DNA of 64,000 nucleotides from Dioscorea cayenensis subsp. rotundata (Eukaryota; Streptophyta; Magnoliopsida; Dioscoreales; Dioscoreaceae): contig NC_052477.1 in NCBI RefSeq assembly GCF_009730915.1, forward strand, positions 29,646,420 to 29,710,419. The letters are read 5' to 3'. The notes beneath the pieces were generated by a model. It searched no databases and had not been told where the DNA came from. It worked only from the letters and a program-made list of their open reading frames with translations. Below, one piece after another: positions 24,444-36,014 of this stretch. A program made the translations under genes and the position numbers. Every line of letters begins with the position of its first letter. Within the stretch, counting starts at the first letter, position 1.

Positions 24444-26413
24444 TTACAAATGGATCTTTTGTTTGTCCTTCCTGGTGTCTGTTGCAGAAGCTTTGCAGAT
24501 TGGGCAGGCATTCTTAATCTGCAACCAATGCTTGATACAACCGAAATGGAATTCATGTCGGCAGTTCAGTACGCCGAGATTTGCCCGGTCTTCGTATTCT
24601 TCCTGAAGAAAAAATGTCTCAGAAAAGTTAGATACCGATACACGGATACTCAGTTGAGGTTCAAGCATTTCAAAATATCGAGTTCTATTTGAACTTTCAA
24701 CTTACCAGGCAGATGGCGCAACGCTCTTCCTGTTGATTGTCGGTGATCTGATCAGGAGAACAATATATTGTATGTCTCAAATACTTTGAGATTGCCTCGT
24801 CAGACAAACCAGTGTTGACATTCCCTATACTCTCTTCCAGCGCAAGTAATTCCTGTTTGACCGATCCGAATAATTTGAGACTTACACAAGAGTTAAGTAG
24901 AATGCCAAAATAGAAAGTGGCAAAAGAAGAATTTTTTTCAATCACCTCATAGCTCATGTTGTCTATGTCCAATCTCATGTCCCTGTGGTGATCAAGCGTT
25001 CTCCAAGAGTCGTAGAATCGATCAATCATTACCGCTCCCTTCGATAATCATAGCATGACTGTGTTACAGCCAAGGAAAACGATGATAATAAATGTTAACT
25101 AGCAAATAAAAAGTGATTTACCTCAGAAACCAATCTATTGCGCACATTGGCCTCATCAGTGGAAGATCGAAATCTATCTTGGAGGTTCCTTCCCCTACCA
25201 TTCCTCTCACCGCCGTGCCCTGCAATAGATAATGGCCTAGAATTTCGGGGAGGTACAATAGCTTCCCTTCCTGACCGTAATCTTTCTTCCAAAGTGGCCA
25301 TAAAACTCATGGTTGGGTAGCTTGAACTCGGAAGAATTCTGGGATCATGGGCACTTCGATCTGCTAACGTGACTTGTCCAGGAGGCACATAATGAATTGG
25401 CATTGGCGCCCTTGGATTTCTACTTCGAGAAGCATCAGGTAGGTATGCACCATTAGTCTCAACATTGACATTTGGAAAACCATTTCCTGCGAGGCAAGAG
25501 CAAAAGGGAAAACTATTAGAAGAGACATACAAATTAAAGGATCAAATATGGTGTGAATGAACAAACTAGAATTTACACCTGAAGGGAATATCCTTCTCTG
25601 AAAAACCACTGGTGCCGGAGTTTGGCTTGATTGGCCAGCCAACTGCAAACCAGAAACATTCCCGGTTGGGTAGGAATTGTGAGATGAAGTGTTGACTGGA
25701 GCTTCATGATGGGAAGCAAGGCTATGTCGCCTCCTAACATTTCTCTGAGGTGCTTCCTCTGTTACAGGGAGAGTGTTGATCCTATAACCAGGGAGCACGA
25801 TGCATTGGATTCCAAGCTGCAGTTTGAGGAGGAGCTGGGACAGGGTTTGATGACAAATGATCAGGAGGAATAGAAAAGTTGGAAGAACTTCCTCCGCTGT
25901 AATACCCAGAGCTATTTCCTTCATCAAATACCATAGCAGTAGCTGGGCCTTTTCTTTTAAAACCAGCCCTACGATTGTCAGCATGGGTATTGCCTATATT
26001 GTTGTTGTCCTCGGCAATAAAACCAACATGATAAGAGTTCCCATAATGAACATAATTTGGCGGAAGCTGACTGGAGCTCCCGACTGACAAAGAATGCATG
26101 GGTGGGACATGTGAGGTTGCTGGAGCTGCCATGAAACCTGAACAGTCTGCACTGACACTTGCGGGTATATGATCATTTAATCTCAGTCCGCTGTTCAAAA
26201 GCGTAATGGAATTCACTTCACTGGGTTCTATGTTATTGCTAGGAAGCAAAAGGGGAGCATTTTCTGCAATTATAAAAAATTTACTTCCACATCACTGTTC
26301 TATAAAATTGTGGTTTAGATAAGCATAACCAAAATAGCAGCATGTATACCTGAGTTTGCATGGGAATCAGAGATCTGATAATCCCATATTTGAATATGAT
26401 TCATTTCAGACAT
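24444..26413 (-). CDS. RING-H2 E3 ubiquitin ligase, MBR/HIP1-like (one +1 frame break)
   Basis: Six coding exons in gene order: 26413-26350, 26263-25579, 25486-25122, 25038-24946, 24852-24706 and 24602-24444. The start MSEMNHIQIWDYQ is the first in-frame ATG. A long low-complexity region leads to the conserved block HHRDMRLDIDNMSYE followed by LLALEESIGNV, then the C-terminal RING-H2: CAICLEEYED, CRHEFHFGCIKHW and CPIC. This arrangement fits the MBR1/2, HIP1 and RHG1A group. Exon 2 is 685 nt, one more than its flanking phases allow. The frame changes around 25780-25800, best explained by one extra G in the GGG run at 25792-25794 (plus strand), giving WNPMHRAPGYRIN. No plausible intron resolves it. 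Exact substrates are unknown. Confidence 0.87.
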
Positions 26414-29400
26414 TCCGAGACGAGTACAAGAGGCTATGCCTGTTGGGCTGTTATTGAGTGTTGATGCCCCAGAGAATGGCACAAGAGTTATAATGCAGAT
26501 AAACAATCAGAACAAGAACCCTGCCAAGTCAAATCATTAATATCATGTTTTAAAATGTAAAACTGATCTTCTCCAATGGAAAATAGCATTTAAATGTTTA
26601 AGCAAAGTACCAAAAATCTAAATAGAGGCTGGACTATTACATTAAACTAGCATAAGCACTACTGGAAAATTTAAAAAATTAATGGTTCAACCAAACAATC
26701 AAAGCACAAAAATTGATCAATCCTCAACAATGTAAATTGCGGGAGTTGATATATATTACATGAAGATGAGATCATAATACTCCAATGTCAGATCAAACCT
26801 GGAAGAAGGGAACTCAAAGAAGGACCTGCCTTGAAAAACAAACCTTACCAACAGTCATTATTAAACATCTCACTTCTATTATGATGAGAAAGATGACAAT
26901 AGATTATAGGCCAAAAAAACTAAAAAAGAAACAAGGAAATTCCTAATAAAGAAAAATATTCCTATTATACCCTGGCAACAACAACTCAACATCCTCATCA
27001 TCTAAAGCCATGCAAGTTATAAAATAGTTGACAGTCAAGTGGCAGTTTTTCTTATTGAAAATAAGTTAAACTTGTTGAAGATTACCTCAGATGCTTCAAT
27101 AGTAATTATACCAACAAAACTTACTGCCAATCACATAACTAGGAAAATTCCTATTAATAAAACAATCATGTCTAGAAAAGCAAAAGATCCAGAATGGTAA
27201 ATTCAATGATAATCATCTCAAATTGTGCATGAGCTTAAAATTAAATAATAGGATATCATGAAAATCAACTAAAAAGATAATTTATTAAAGTAATTTTTAT
27301 TGTTTGTGATGCTAGCACATGTCAAAATGGAGAAAGATGAACATTTAGTATGCATTTCAGTCAAAATCCATGAAGATATCAAGAGGTGATATTTAATTTA
27401 CAAAAAGAACTTGTAGTCAAAAGAAACTGCATCTGTTATTAGGTTTGAAATGGTATATTAGATGGCTCTTTGTCAATTAGATAGAAACCACAACTAACAG
27501 AACAGGTCATTAACTGAGTTTCAGATCAGTATAAAATGAAATAAAGCACATGCTCTAATAATTATAGCTAGGAATGCCTTTACTTGTATCAAACAATGCT
27601 CAAACCCATTCAGACACCTTAAAATTAGAACAGTTTCTCCATGATAAGCTTTGCATATCAATAAAAGATGAATGAAAATTTTAGAATAAGTTAACACTTG
27701 TGGCACATTAGAAATATAAAGATATTATTACTCCTGGCCATATGCAGCTTTTCCTTCTCATCTCTAACCAGTTAGCAACAAAATGACAACCAGATAATGG
27801 CTGAAAAAATGTTTTTCTATAACTCAGATCCATAAGCTGTTTTCCATTATGCTAACCAACATTGCAAACACCACCCTTGAAATAAAAAGCAATCAGACCA
27901 CTCCATCCTGTAGAATATCTCTTTTCCATGCCAACTAAATACCGGGCTTGATTGCAGCAAGAAATAGCTGCAAGATGTGAATGGATAAAGGTGTAGCAGT
28001 AGTCAGCTAAGTCAAATCTAGACATACTGACTCCATGAACCATTCACTGCATAATAAGCTTTGCTGGAAATTAATGACAGAAATGGCCAGCAGAATTGCT
28101 AGCACACCAACATCCTATGATCCCCAAAGTTAGGAAGAAACTCACACCTTGCTTTGCAGATAACCATGTTAGGTCCAAGAAACAAATATTCTTTGTTTCA
28201 AAGGAAGTTCTGGCGTTCTTGGAACACTTATCCCCCAAATCAACCAGAACATGACAGTATGGCTCAACCCTCCAAGTAAGAGGTTGATCTAGTAAAGCCT
28301 CAAAGTCCACTTCACACACTTCACACATAATGAGTCTTGAAGGAACTCAAGATATCAACTATAAATCCACTCCTGTAGGGCTCAAGAAGGCCAACAAAGC
28401 GCCTGCAACAGCATTTAAAATTCAGTTGATACTGTTACAAAGAACACTAGCAACAAACCAACCCCTGAAAAGAGTCTATCCTATCACAGATCCTTATGAT
28501 ATAAACCTATTCATAAGAAACCTTCTTCCCCAAAACCTTAGGTATAAATTGGAAAATTATAAAAGGAGAGAAATAAGGAAAAGCCAAATAAAAAAACCTA
28601 GCCTTTCTTACAGAACTAGGCCTATGGGAAAAGAGACAGGATCAAGTATGCTTATTTATCTCAAGATTTGTTACCAAAAACAACTAACATAGCATGAAGC
28701 ACAGAAACTTAATAAACACTAATGTTATCACTCTATAGGACAATGGAGAATCTAACGAAGGAACAAAGAATTCTGCTCAATGACTTGACTACCAAAATTT
28801 ACAATACAGAGGTCAAATTATAAAACCTACCTCACCTATGTACAAATACTGTCCCAAACTATAGTTGAAGACCTTGAAGAATTCCAAGATTCAGTGTTCA
28901 ACACAAAGTACATGAGGTTTTCCATGATGCAGCACATGTGTAATCAGCAAATACAGTAAATCACCTAGAAAAACCTGCAAATGGTCAAGTCAACTGATGC
29001 TTTTGACACAGTCATGTGCATGAGCATCTAAACATGTCTAAGATCACTCCATACAGTATACCCAAAAAGATAAATTGTATGAGGCAGCATTAATGTCAGA
29101 ATGAGAGATGCGTGTAACAAAATGGGCAATTGATTGAAACATGCAGCCCTCTTCCTTGTATTTAGAATATATCATCTGTTTCACAAAATCATCATCTTTC
29201 AAAAAACTAAACATTCCAACATTGGACAATTTGTTATGCAATTATGTTGAGGCAACCTGTTTTCTTGATAGAAATTAGTGAATAGAAAATTCAAGCACAA
29301 GCACATTCCTAGAGGATAAGAATGTCAGTTGCAAGTCAAGCTTCCAGACTACTACACAAGTATGCACCTCACTGATAACAAATAAAATGCATGCAGAAAC

Positions 29401-30268
29401 ATCAAAAGTGTTATTTTGATCCTTCCACAAAGCTTGACTATCGTTATTCATTTAACAGAGTTGATGAACTAACACCTAAACAGCGCAGCATTACCATTTG
29501 TAGGCTGCCTCACAAAATGGTAACATTCAGATTAATCTAGCAGGTTAGTTCATGAACAATAACATTCATTTCATGACAACTTAATTTAAAATTAGCATGA
29601 AAAAGAAGCAAAGGGTAACTAGAGAGCACAAAATCCAACCTTTACAAAAATCATCATGAGACAATAGTCACAATAGTCACATTTCTTATCCTAGAAAACC
29701 AATCAGTAAGTCTCAGCAAAACTTAACAATCCCAACTTAAAATTAACTAACAAAAACCAAAGAAAACCTCCTGAATCCAATCAACAAACAAAAAAACCCA
29801 TTCCAGTCTGCACAGGGGAAAAGAAACACATCAGTTAGCCTCCAAGCATAAAAATCAGGAAGCACCATCCGAATCAAAGAAATAACAGATAGATCCTACC
29901 AAATCCAGGTTAAAAACATCAAAATAACAACCCGATTCTCAAAACCTCAAACTTGGACCAAAATCACCGAACAGACACCAAAAAGAAGCCACAGACCACG
30001 AGATTCACAGAAAACCGACACGATCCATCAAAATCCAACTACAATAACAAAAGAAAACAATAAAAACACCACAAAAAACATCATTTCCAGGTCGGAAACC
30101 GATCGGATGAAAGCAGGCACAGGAATTCACAGGTGGATCATCACGATCGGCAAAATCAAAACAAGAAATTGGAATCAAGAGGTGTTCGGTGAGAGGATCA
30201 AAAAAGCATACCAAAGAGCGATGATCGGGGCGATGACGGCGAGAGGATGGCGTTGGGGAAACGCTCAC
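26414..30268 (-). other. Probable 5'UTR intron(s) of the RING-H2 gene
   Basis: No coding exon is visible on either strand across this 3.9 kb. The minus strand has a probable first exon at about 30316-30269 ending in a strong donor, and an acceptor (AATAACAG or a nearby one) just upstream of the start codon. Additional non-coding exons inside are possible. Long 5'UTR introns are known in this gene family and in many plant ubiquitin-system genes. Confidence 0.5.
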
Positions 30269-30316
30269 CTTCCGGGAAGGGAAGCAAACAAAGAAGTCGA
30301 AAAAAACTCCTCTACT
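30269..30316 (-). other. Probable 5'UTR first exon of the RING-H2 gene
   Basis: On the minus strand a TATA box (TATATATAG, within 30341-30352) is followed after about 30 nt by a short exon ending CCCGGAAG and a consensus donor GTGAGC at 30268. No recognisable protein starts here; an ATG around 30330 would sit at or just above the predicted transcription start. The assignment to the RING-H2 gene is inference from strand, position and the missing 5' exon. Confidence 0.45.
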
Positions 30317-30340
30317 TGCACCGAAGACCATTCGCTCTTC

Positions 30341-30352
30341 CTCTATATATAG
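30341..30352 (-). promoter_or_regulatory. TATA box upstream of the RING-H2 first exon
   Basis: CTCTATATATAG is palindromic but lies at the right distance from the candidate first exon on the minus strand. Confidence 0.4.
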
Positions 30353-30360
30353 AGGACAAG

Positions 30361-32740
30361 GGGCCCGTTCACGTTGTCTATGTGCGATCATATGAGCTTA
30401 TATCCACCGTAGACTGTGCCTCGAGATTTGGTCTCAATTAATCTATCGGATGGTGATTTCCCACTGTCCGTGAGCGTGTTGCTATTTTATATGTCTTTTA
30501 TCTTTGTTTGGTAACGGGCGAAGGAGTTGTTGCGAATTAGTAAAGTTATAGGGGCTTAAATAAAAGTTTCCAATTTCTTTTTTATAACTCTTTTAGTTTT
30601 AAATATATTATTATTATATATAGTATGTTAAAAAATTTATATATATATATATATATATAGTATTTGAACTTGAGAGTTGTAAATATGGGCGATTTGAGAT
30701 TATTATTTATATTATTTGTATATATTATTTTTAACGTGTCAATGAATAGCATCAGCATGTGTATACTTTCTTAGACGCAAAAAAAAAAAAAGTTGGAACA
30801 AGTTACAAGGTTTATACCATAAATTTAAAATTTTTAAAAAACAATTGTCCATGAACAACTCAATCAAGGTTCATTATCATCTCCTTCAGATAGAAATAAT
30901 GAAAAGAAGGAACAAGCAAATGTTTGTTAACTAGAGAATCAAACTTTGTGTTTCTAGGCAATATGCTTGCAATTTATATATATACATATATATAGAGATA
31001 TATTTTTGGAAGTACCTGGGGAAAAAATGTTCTAATAATGGAAGAAGGAAATAATGGTCAAAAAAGGAACTAGAGAGGAAATACAACTGCAAATCCATGG
31101 CAGAGAAAAATTTTTAACAAGATCAAGCAATTGGGAGGAAATTCAACAGCAAATCCCTCTCAAAAATTGCACACTAATAATATTTGCTCAAAGACCAAAC
31201 TAAAAGAGAGAAAAATTTTAACAAGATTAAATACCACCCAGGTCATGGGTTGTGCCATTGGTGTTTTTCAAAGATTACCTGTTAGAGTTGGGAGCATCAT
31301 ATTCAAAGAACAGTTAAAATTAACCAAGAAAATTCCGGTAAGAAATCTTTAGTAGAATGCAAGTGCAATCTGTTCACAAAGTTTTGGATGCTATGGTTAT
31401 ATAAATTCAAGCAAATGTAGGATTCAGATAAAAAATTTAAAAATATATGGAGCATTTACATTCAAAGATCAGTCATTCATAATCAACCAAGTAAATTACA
31501 GTAACAAAACTTCAGTAGAATGCATCAAATGCAGTCCCGTTGCCAAATATTTGATGCTAAATCAGAATAATTCAACCAAGTGCAGGATGCAGATAAAAAA
31601 TTATGAGGATGGCTACAAGATGTCAATCACTCACTTTTGGTAAATAAATTCCATTGTGCATAAATGTTCTACCCACCATTCCTAATCCAGCTTAAATCAC
31701 AAAGCTAGTAAGGGAACTCTCAAGTCCCTCTATCAACCTCCTAGCCTTCAATAGGCAGCCTATCAATTTGATAAAAATGATTGAATGCTTATTCTCATGC
31801 AATTGATGCTGATTTGCTTCACCAGTTTTGGATATGCTCACATCAAAAAATATCATACATGTTATGCTATGCCTACTTTCAAAAACTTCTATAGCCATTC
31901 AAACATTTAGTAACAACTTCATCAGATCACATCACCATATATTTATTCATCACTCTACAAATCCACTTACTAAACTTAGCAGTTCATAGTGTCTTTTCAA
32001 GATTCATAACATGGACAAATATTCTTTCAGTTTATCTCACCACTGCAATCTAATAATACATTTTGTAAACTAAACAACCGCTGATAACGAATTGGAATGG
32101 AAGAAATAACGAACTGAAAGTTTCTTCATTATATATGATATAAGAAATCATAAGCACATGATAGAAGAAGAGATATTGCAAAGCTTTCGAAAAGCTCACA
32201 AACACAGATAGATGTGTCATAAAAGAAGCCAGAGTCCAGCAGTGACATGAAACAAAAAAATTTCAGCAGATGAGAAATTATAAATCAGCACAACATCACA
32301 ACAAAAAAATGTGCAACAAGATTAGTGGAACTAATGCAACAATCAAACTCATGACATGTATTTGATTTGATAATCAAGAATGCAATATCAATAGGAAAAA
32401 AAAAAACAAATATCCAGTGATAAAGGAGGAATATATTCAATAGAAAAACAAAGATTTTGGCAAGTATGCCACATAGTCAACTCCCAAGTAAATCAAATCC
32501 TCCATTCTTAATCTATATTGAATCCATCCAATTACCCTTCCGGGGTCCTAACAATTTGTGATAATAATCCATTCAAGTAGAACAGTGTAAAAGAAAGCAA
32601 ACAATTTCTATGGCATCAAAAAACCTAGTGAAGGACAATCACATGCTTAGTGATAACACCATTGTGAAAGATCATATTTTTATGGGGAATTATGCCAGGA
32701 AGGAAGAAGGTTAAAAGGTTTCAAGATCCTCACAAGCCAA
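30361..32740. other. AT-rich spacer with small tandem duplications
   Basis: No gene is seen. The part adjacent to 32740 is the 3'UTR of the YIPF5-like gene. Near 31289-31605 a block of about 160 bp occurs twice in diverged form, and near 31075-31225 a shorter motif (GAGGAAAT-CAAC-GCAAATCC and AGAGAAAAATTTTAACAAGAT) recurs. Confidence 0.6.
31289..31605. repeat. Diverged tandem duplication, period about 160 bp
   Basis: Two blocks (about 31300-31437 and 31460-31603) share the order ATTCAAAGA-CAGT, AATCAACCAAG, TTTAGTAGAATGCA or TTCAGTAGAATGCA, TTTGATGCTA-type and GGATGCAGATAAAAAATT segments. The copies differ at many positions. Confidence 0.55.
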
Positions 32741-33502
32741 TCAGAAGATCACAAGCAGCGAGAAGAGCAAGTAAACAAGCCAGCAAGCGTACGCGATCAG
32801 CCCGCGATGTTCCTCCCCGCATGAAGCCAATTCCACCAAAAGCCGAGCGCAAATCCTAGTGGACCAGAACACGAACATTGCCGCCATCGCAAAGATCACC
32901 ACCCCGTCGTGCGGCACGAAGAGAGAAACGGCCGAGAAGATCACCATCGGGAGCATGCAATAGCCAACCAAGCTCAAACATCGATAGAGATCCAGATTCC
33001 CGTTGCGGCCCGCGAGCATGTTGAAGACGACGTAAAGGAAAAGAGAGGCAACAGTGACCCAGCCAAGGATGATACCGAAGTGGAACTTCCCGGCAAGAAG
33101 CTGGAAGAGGCCGAAGGCCATGAGGAAGATGAAGGGGCCGGAGAGATCGGCGTCCTCATGGATGCTAGGGTTTACACGAATTGGATTCAGGATAGAGGTG
33201 GTTTTGAGCCAGATCTGCCGCGTGTTGATGCCGAGTTCTTCGAGGAGAGGGGGTTCCTCGTCAAAGGAGGAGAAGGAGCCGGAGGCAGCGGAGGGGAAGG
33301 AAGGCGCCGAGAACGACGAAGGAGCCGGAGCTGCACCGATGTCGAAGGACATGAAAGGAAGGGCGGTGGAAGTGGCAGGGCGAGGGGGCTGGAATGGAGG
33401 AGCTGATGGCGCCGGCGTGGCACGGCGCTGGTGGGGGACGGCGGCCGGAGTAGAGCTGGAGGCCGGGAAGACCACCGGAGGGACGTTGAACTCTTTCGCC
33501 AT
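32741..33502 (-). CDS. YIPF5: Yip1-domain membrane protein, YIPF5-like
   Basis: A single-exon gene of 253 residues. The N-terminal half is a cytosolic Pro/Ser/Ala-rich segment with the family motifs MAKEFNVPPVVFP and FMSFDIGAA. Next come LLEELGIN and the hallmark DADLSGPF. Five hydrophobic helices fill the C-terminal half, including the conserved GRNGNLDLYRCLSLVGYC turn and ending LFSLLVIF. Yip1/YIPF5 proteins are integral membrane proteins of the ER-Golgi interface that bind Rab GTPases and help vesicle traffic. Length and order match plant YIPF5-type members (about 255 residues). The next feature downstream on the minus strand is the RING-H2 transcription unit. Confidence 0.93.
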   Translation of the reverse strand: MAKEFNVPPVVFPASSSTPAAVPHQRRATPAPSAPPFQPPRPATSTALPFMSFDIGAAPAPSSFSAPSFPSAASGSFSSFDEEPPLLEELGINTRQIWLKTTSILNPIRVNPSIHEDADLSGPFIFLMAFGLFQLLAGKFHFGIILGWVTVASLFLYVVFNMLAGRNGNLDLYRCLSLVGYCMLPMVIFSAVSLFVPHDGVVIFAMAAMFVFWSTRICARLLVELASCGEEHRGLIAYACWLVYLLFSLLVIF

Positions 33503-34186
33503 TGATGATCCCGGATCGATAGCTCGAGAGATCTAGGGCTTCGTTGGAATTTGGGGGAGGTTCTTCGAGCGCGGTGTCGAAGGTGTTCGTGCTTGGGAAC
33601 CGCTCGGAAGGAGTTGGTGTTCTTTTGCAAATACACCCTCGATTAATAAATATTTAATTTTTTATGGGCTTAAAGTCCCTTGACTTGGACCACAGCCTTG
33701 AGTCCATTTGGGCGGCGAAGTGGTTGGGCCAAATATTTGGGCCTCGATTTACTTTTTGATAGTAAATATTTTGGTTCTGTAAAATGAGACGGAGCCATGA
33801 CAAATTTGCAATTGAACCCTCTATTTAAGACTAAGTTTTGTCAAGGAGTTTTCTACAAAACCAACAAACTTAATGTCATTTTTTTTTGCATTAAAACGCA
33901 ATTTTATTTTTCAAAATAATTTTGGTTATATAAGAGAGTTATTTTTTTATAAAATATGATAAATATGCTGATACTTATATAGTCTAGTGGTAAAACACAC
34001 ATTTTTTTTTTTAATGAGTAAAATATATGTAGTGAACGCAGATAGTGAATCTTTATGGCGAGCACGAACAATAAACCTAATGTATAGGATAAGAGCACGT
34101 AATTCATTCAATATACACCCTTTTATAGAATTTAGATCAAAGGAATTCTTAGCAAGATGCCGAAACTTCAATCCATTTTTGAATAA
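33503..34186. other. YIPF5-like promoter and AT-rich spacer
   Basis: The first 150 bp upstream of the start are GC-richer and probably carry the 5'UTR. The block near 33800-33890 resembles part of the tandem repeat at 34187-34510, so it may be a third partial copy. No other gene is seen. Confidence 0.55.
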
Positions 34187-34510
34187 AAACCCAAAGGTTT
34201 TTAAACTAATTTTCAATTAATATGAGCGTGTTACCTCAAAATATCATACATCCAGGGCAACTTTACAACACCACCCAATGCTTAACAAAAGTTTACATAT
34301 GGAGTTGTCTTGCAAAATGAACAAAATTTATAACATTTTTACATAGAAACCAAAAAGGCTTTAAAAATAATTTTAAATTAAACGAGGATGTCCACACGAA
34401 ATGTCACATATCCATGATAGTTTTAGAAAACACTCCCTACTTAATAGAACTTTTACACTATGGCGTTTTCTGCAAGATCACCAAACCTAATTTAGATATT
34501 TTATAAGAGC
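34187..34510. repeat. Diverged tandem repeat, two copies of about 160 bp
   Basis: Copies at about 34187-34346 and 34347-34510 share the same order of motifs (AAACC-AAAGG-TTTTAAA-TAATTTT, ATATCCA or CATCCAGG, ACAC-ACCC, GGAGTTGTCTTGCAA or GGCGTTTTCTGCAA, AAC-AAATTTA). Related fragments precede (33800-33890) and follow (34530-34555). Confidence 0.5.
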
Positions 34511-35983
34511 ATTTTGGCAAAATTTTAGGCACTTTTGCAGCAACACCCTGCATTTTTCCCCTCTCTGGAGTACATGAGTACATCAACACTTTAAAGGTAC
34601 GGTTATATTCTCCACCCGACCGCATTATCATTGTCCTGCATGTTAACTCATCCTCGTTAAATCATCGTAACAGGTGCATCTCCGTATCTATTTGGACATT
34701 TGGCACCCCTTAAATGGCAGTTGTTGCTATATGTCAAAAATAAAAGAAAATAAAATAAAAACCGATCCTAAGTGATTTCAGTTCTTGTGCAATTCAACAT
34801 AAAAACAAACAGAGAATGATCAAGCATACACAAATGGATAAAATGAAAAATAATACTAATAACAATAATAATAATAGTAGCAATAATGATTCACAGTAAT
34901 TTCGGATTCCTTGTCAGCACTGTTAAGGAAAACCAGACATTCATAAATAAGTTAACCCTGTAAGCAAGCATTGAAAAGTGATAATAGTTGGTAATTTTAT
35001 CAGAATAGCTGGTAACACATCCCTACTTAGAAATTTTATCAAAATACTAATCCATGAATGAGCACTGTAGCTGGGACAACATTAAGCATGATTATTTTTG
35101 CAGTGTCAGGCAGCTGGTATTTAATATATTAAGAAAAAAATACAGAGATAATATCTTAAGAAAAAAATGTATTGCCAGTGTAGTTTTGAGAGGTCCAAGT
35201 CAATGCTTACATTTGATGATAGTGACAAACCATAAAGGTATTAACTGATGATTGTATAGGTTTAAACTTGGCTATTTAAAATAAAGGAAAAGGACCTCTG
35301 AATATTTTCAAATTGACCAGTAATCCTTTGTAACAATTTCAGTGACCAGCAAGGTTTTGTATTTAAGAGAAATGACAGAAGTCTAGGATAACTAGGTGGT
35401 TAAGAGGTCAGGGAAGAACAACAAAGAGAAATGGAAAGTGAGACTAGAGTAGTTTGGTGGTTCTACATTCAGAAACTAGGAAGAGTAAGGTGAGCTTTAA
35501 GAACTCAGAGACATACACTACCAGCTCAAATTGTGTTCAGTAATTGCTAGTGTAAACAATCAAAATTACCAGTAGAGTAGATTCAAATGTATAAAAATTT
35601 AACAACTAAGTAAGATTGCTTAATGGATGAGATGTTAGAATTTCAACCAATGAATCTTGACTCAAACTTGTTGGAGTTTGACCTTCATTCTTAAAACATA
35701 TTCTTACCTCATCTGATAAGAAATCTTCAACAACCAGTAAAATGCACTTTGCCTCATTCCTGATGAAGCCAAATCTTTTCTTGAACATAAAACTAATTCG
35801 ATATGCTTTCTTTGATAAGAGTTAATGCCATATCCTTTGAGTCTTTTTCAACAGAACCAAGTCAAAAGTTTTGACTTTCTTCACTAAATTGCACAATAAT
35901 TGGGTTCTGCAAGAAAAGTACATCATAATGAGTTGTCACAAAGCTTGCGATAAACTACACAAATTGGTATAGCATGTACAGTG

Positions 35984-36014
<31 letters not shown>

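Noticed and set aside
25770-25830. A 30-nt mini-intron that could rejoin the RING-H2 frames (GTTATAG...TAACAG)
   Set aside because: Too short for a plant intron, and joining it creates a stop codon (TGA) at the junction.
25742-25850. An 83-nt intron from CCT|GTCCCAG to TAACAG in the RING-H2 gene
   Set aside because: The resulting phase does not match the downstream frame and it would remove a protein-like segment.
28071-28692. Open frames of 85-120 codons on both strands inside the RING-H2 leader intron
   Set aside because: No family resemblance, no splice context and AT-rich composition; likely chance.
33965-34060. A tRNA gene suggested by TAGTCTAGTGGTAAAACAC
   Set aside because: The A-box-like part is good but no acceptor stem, anticodon arm or proper B box can be formed; at most a SINE-like relic.
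35054-35788. Short open frames of 60-64 codons
   Set aside because: Typical chance frames of AT-rich DNA; no motif.
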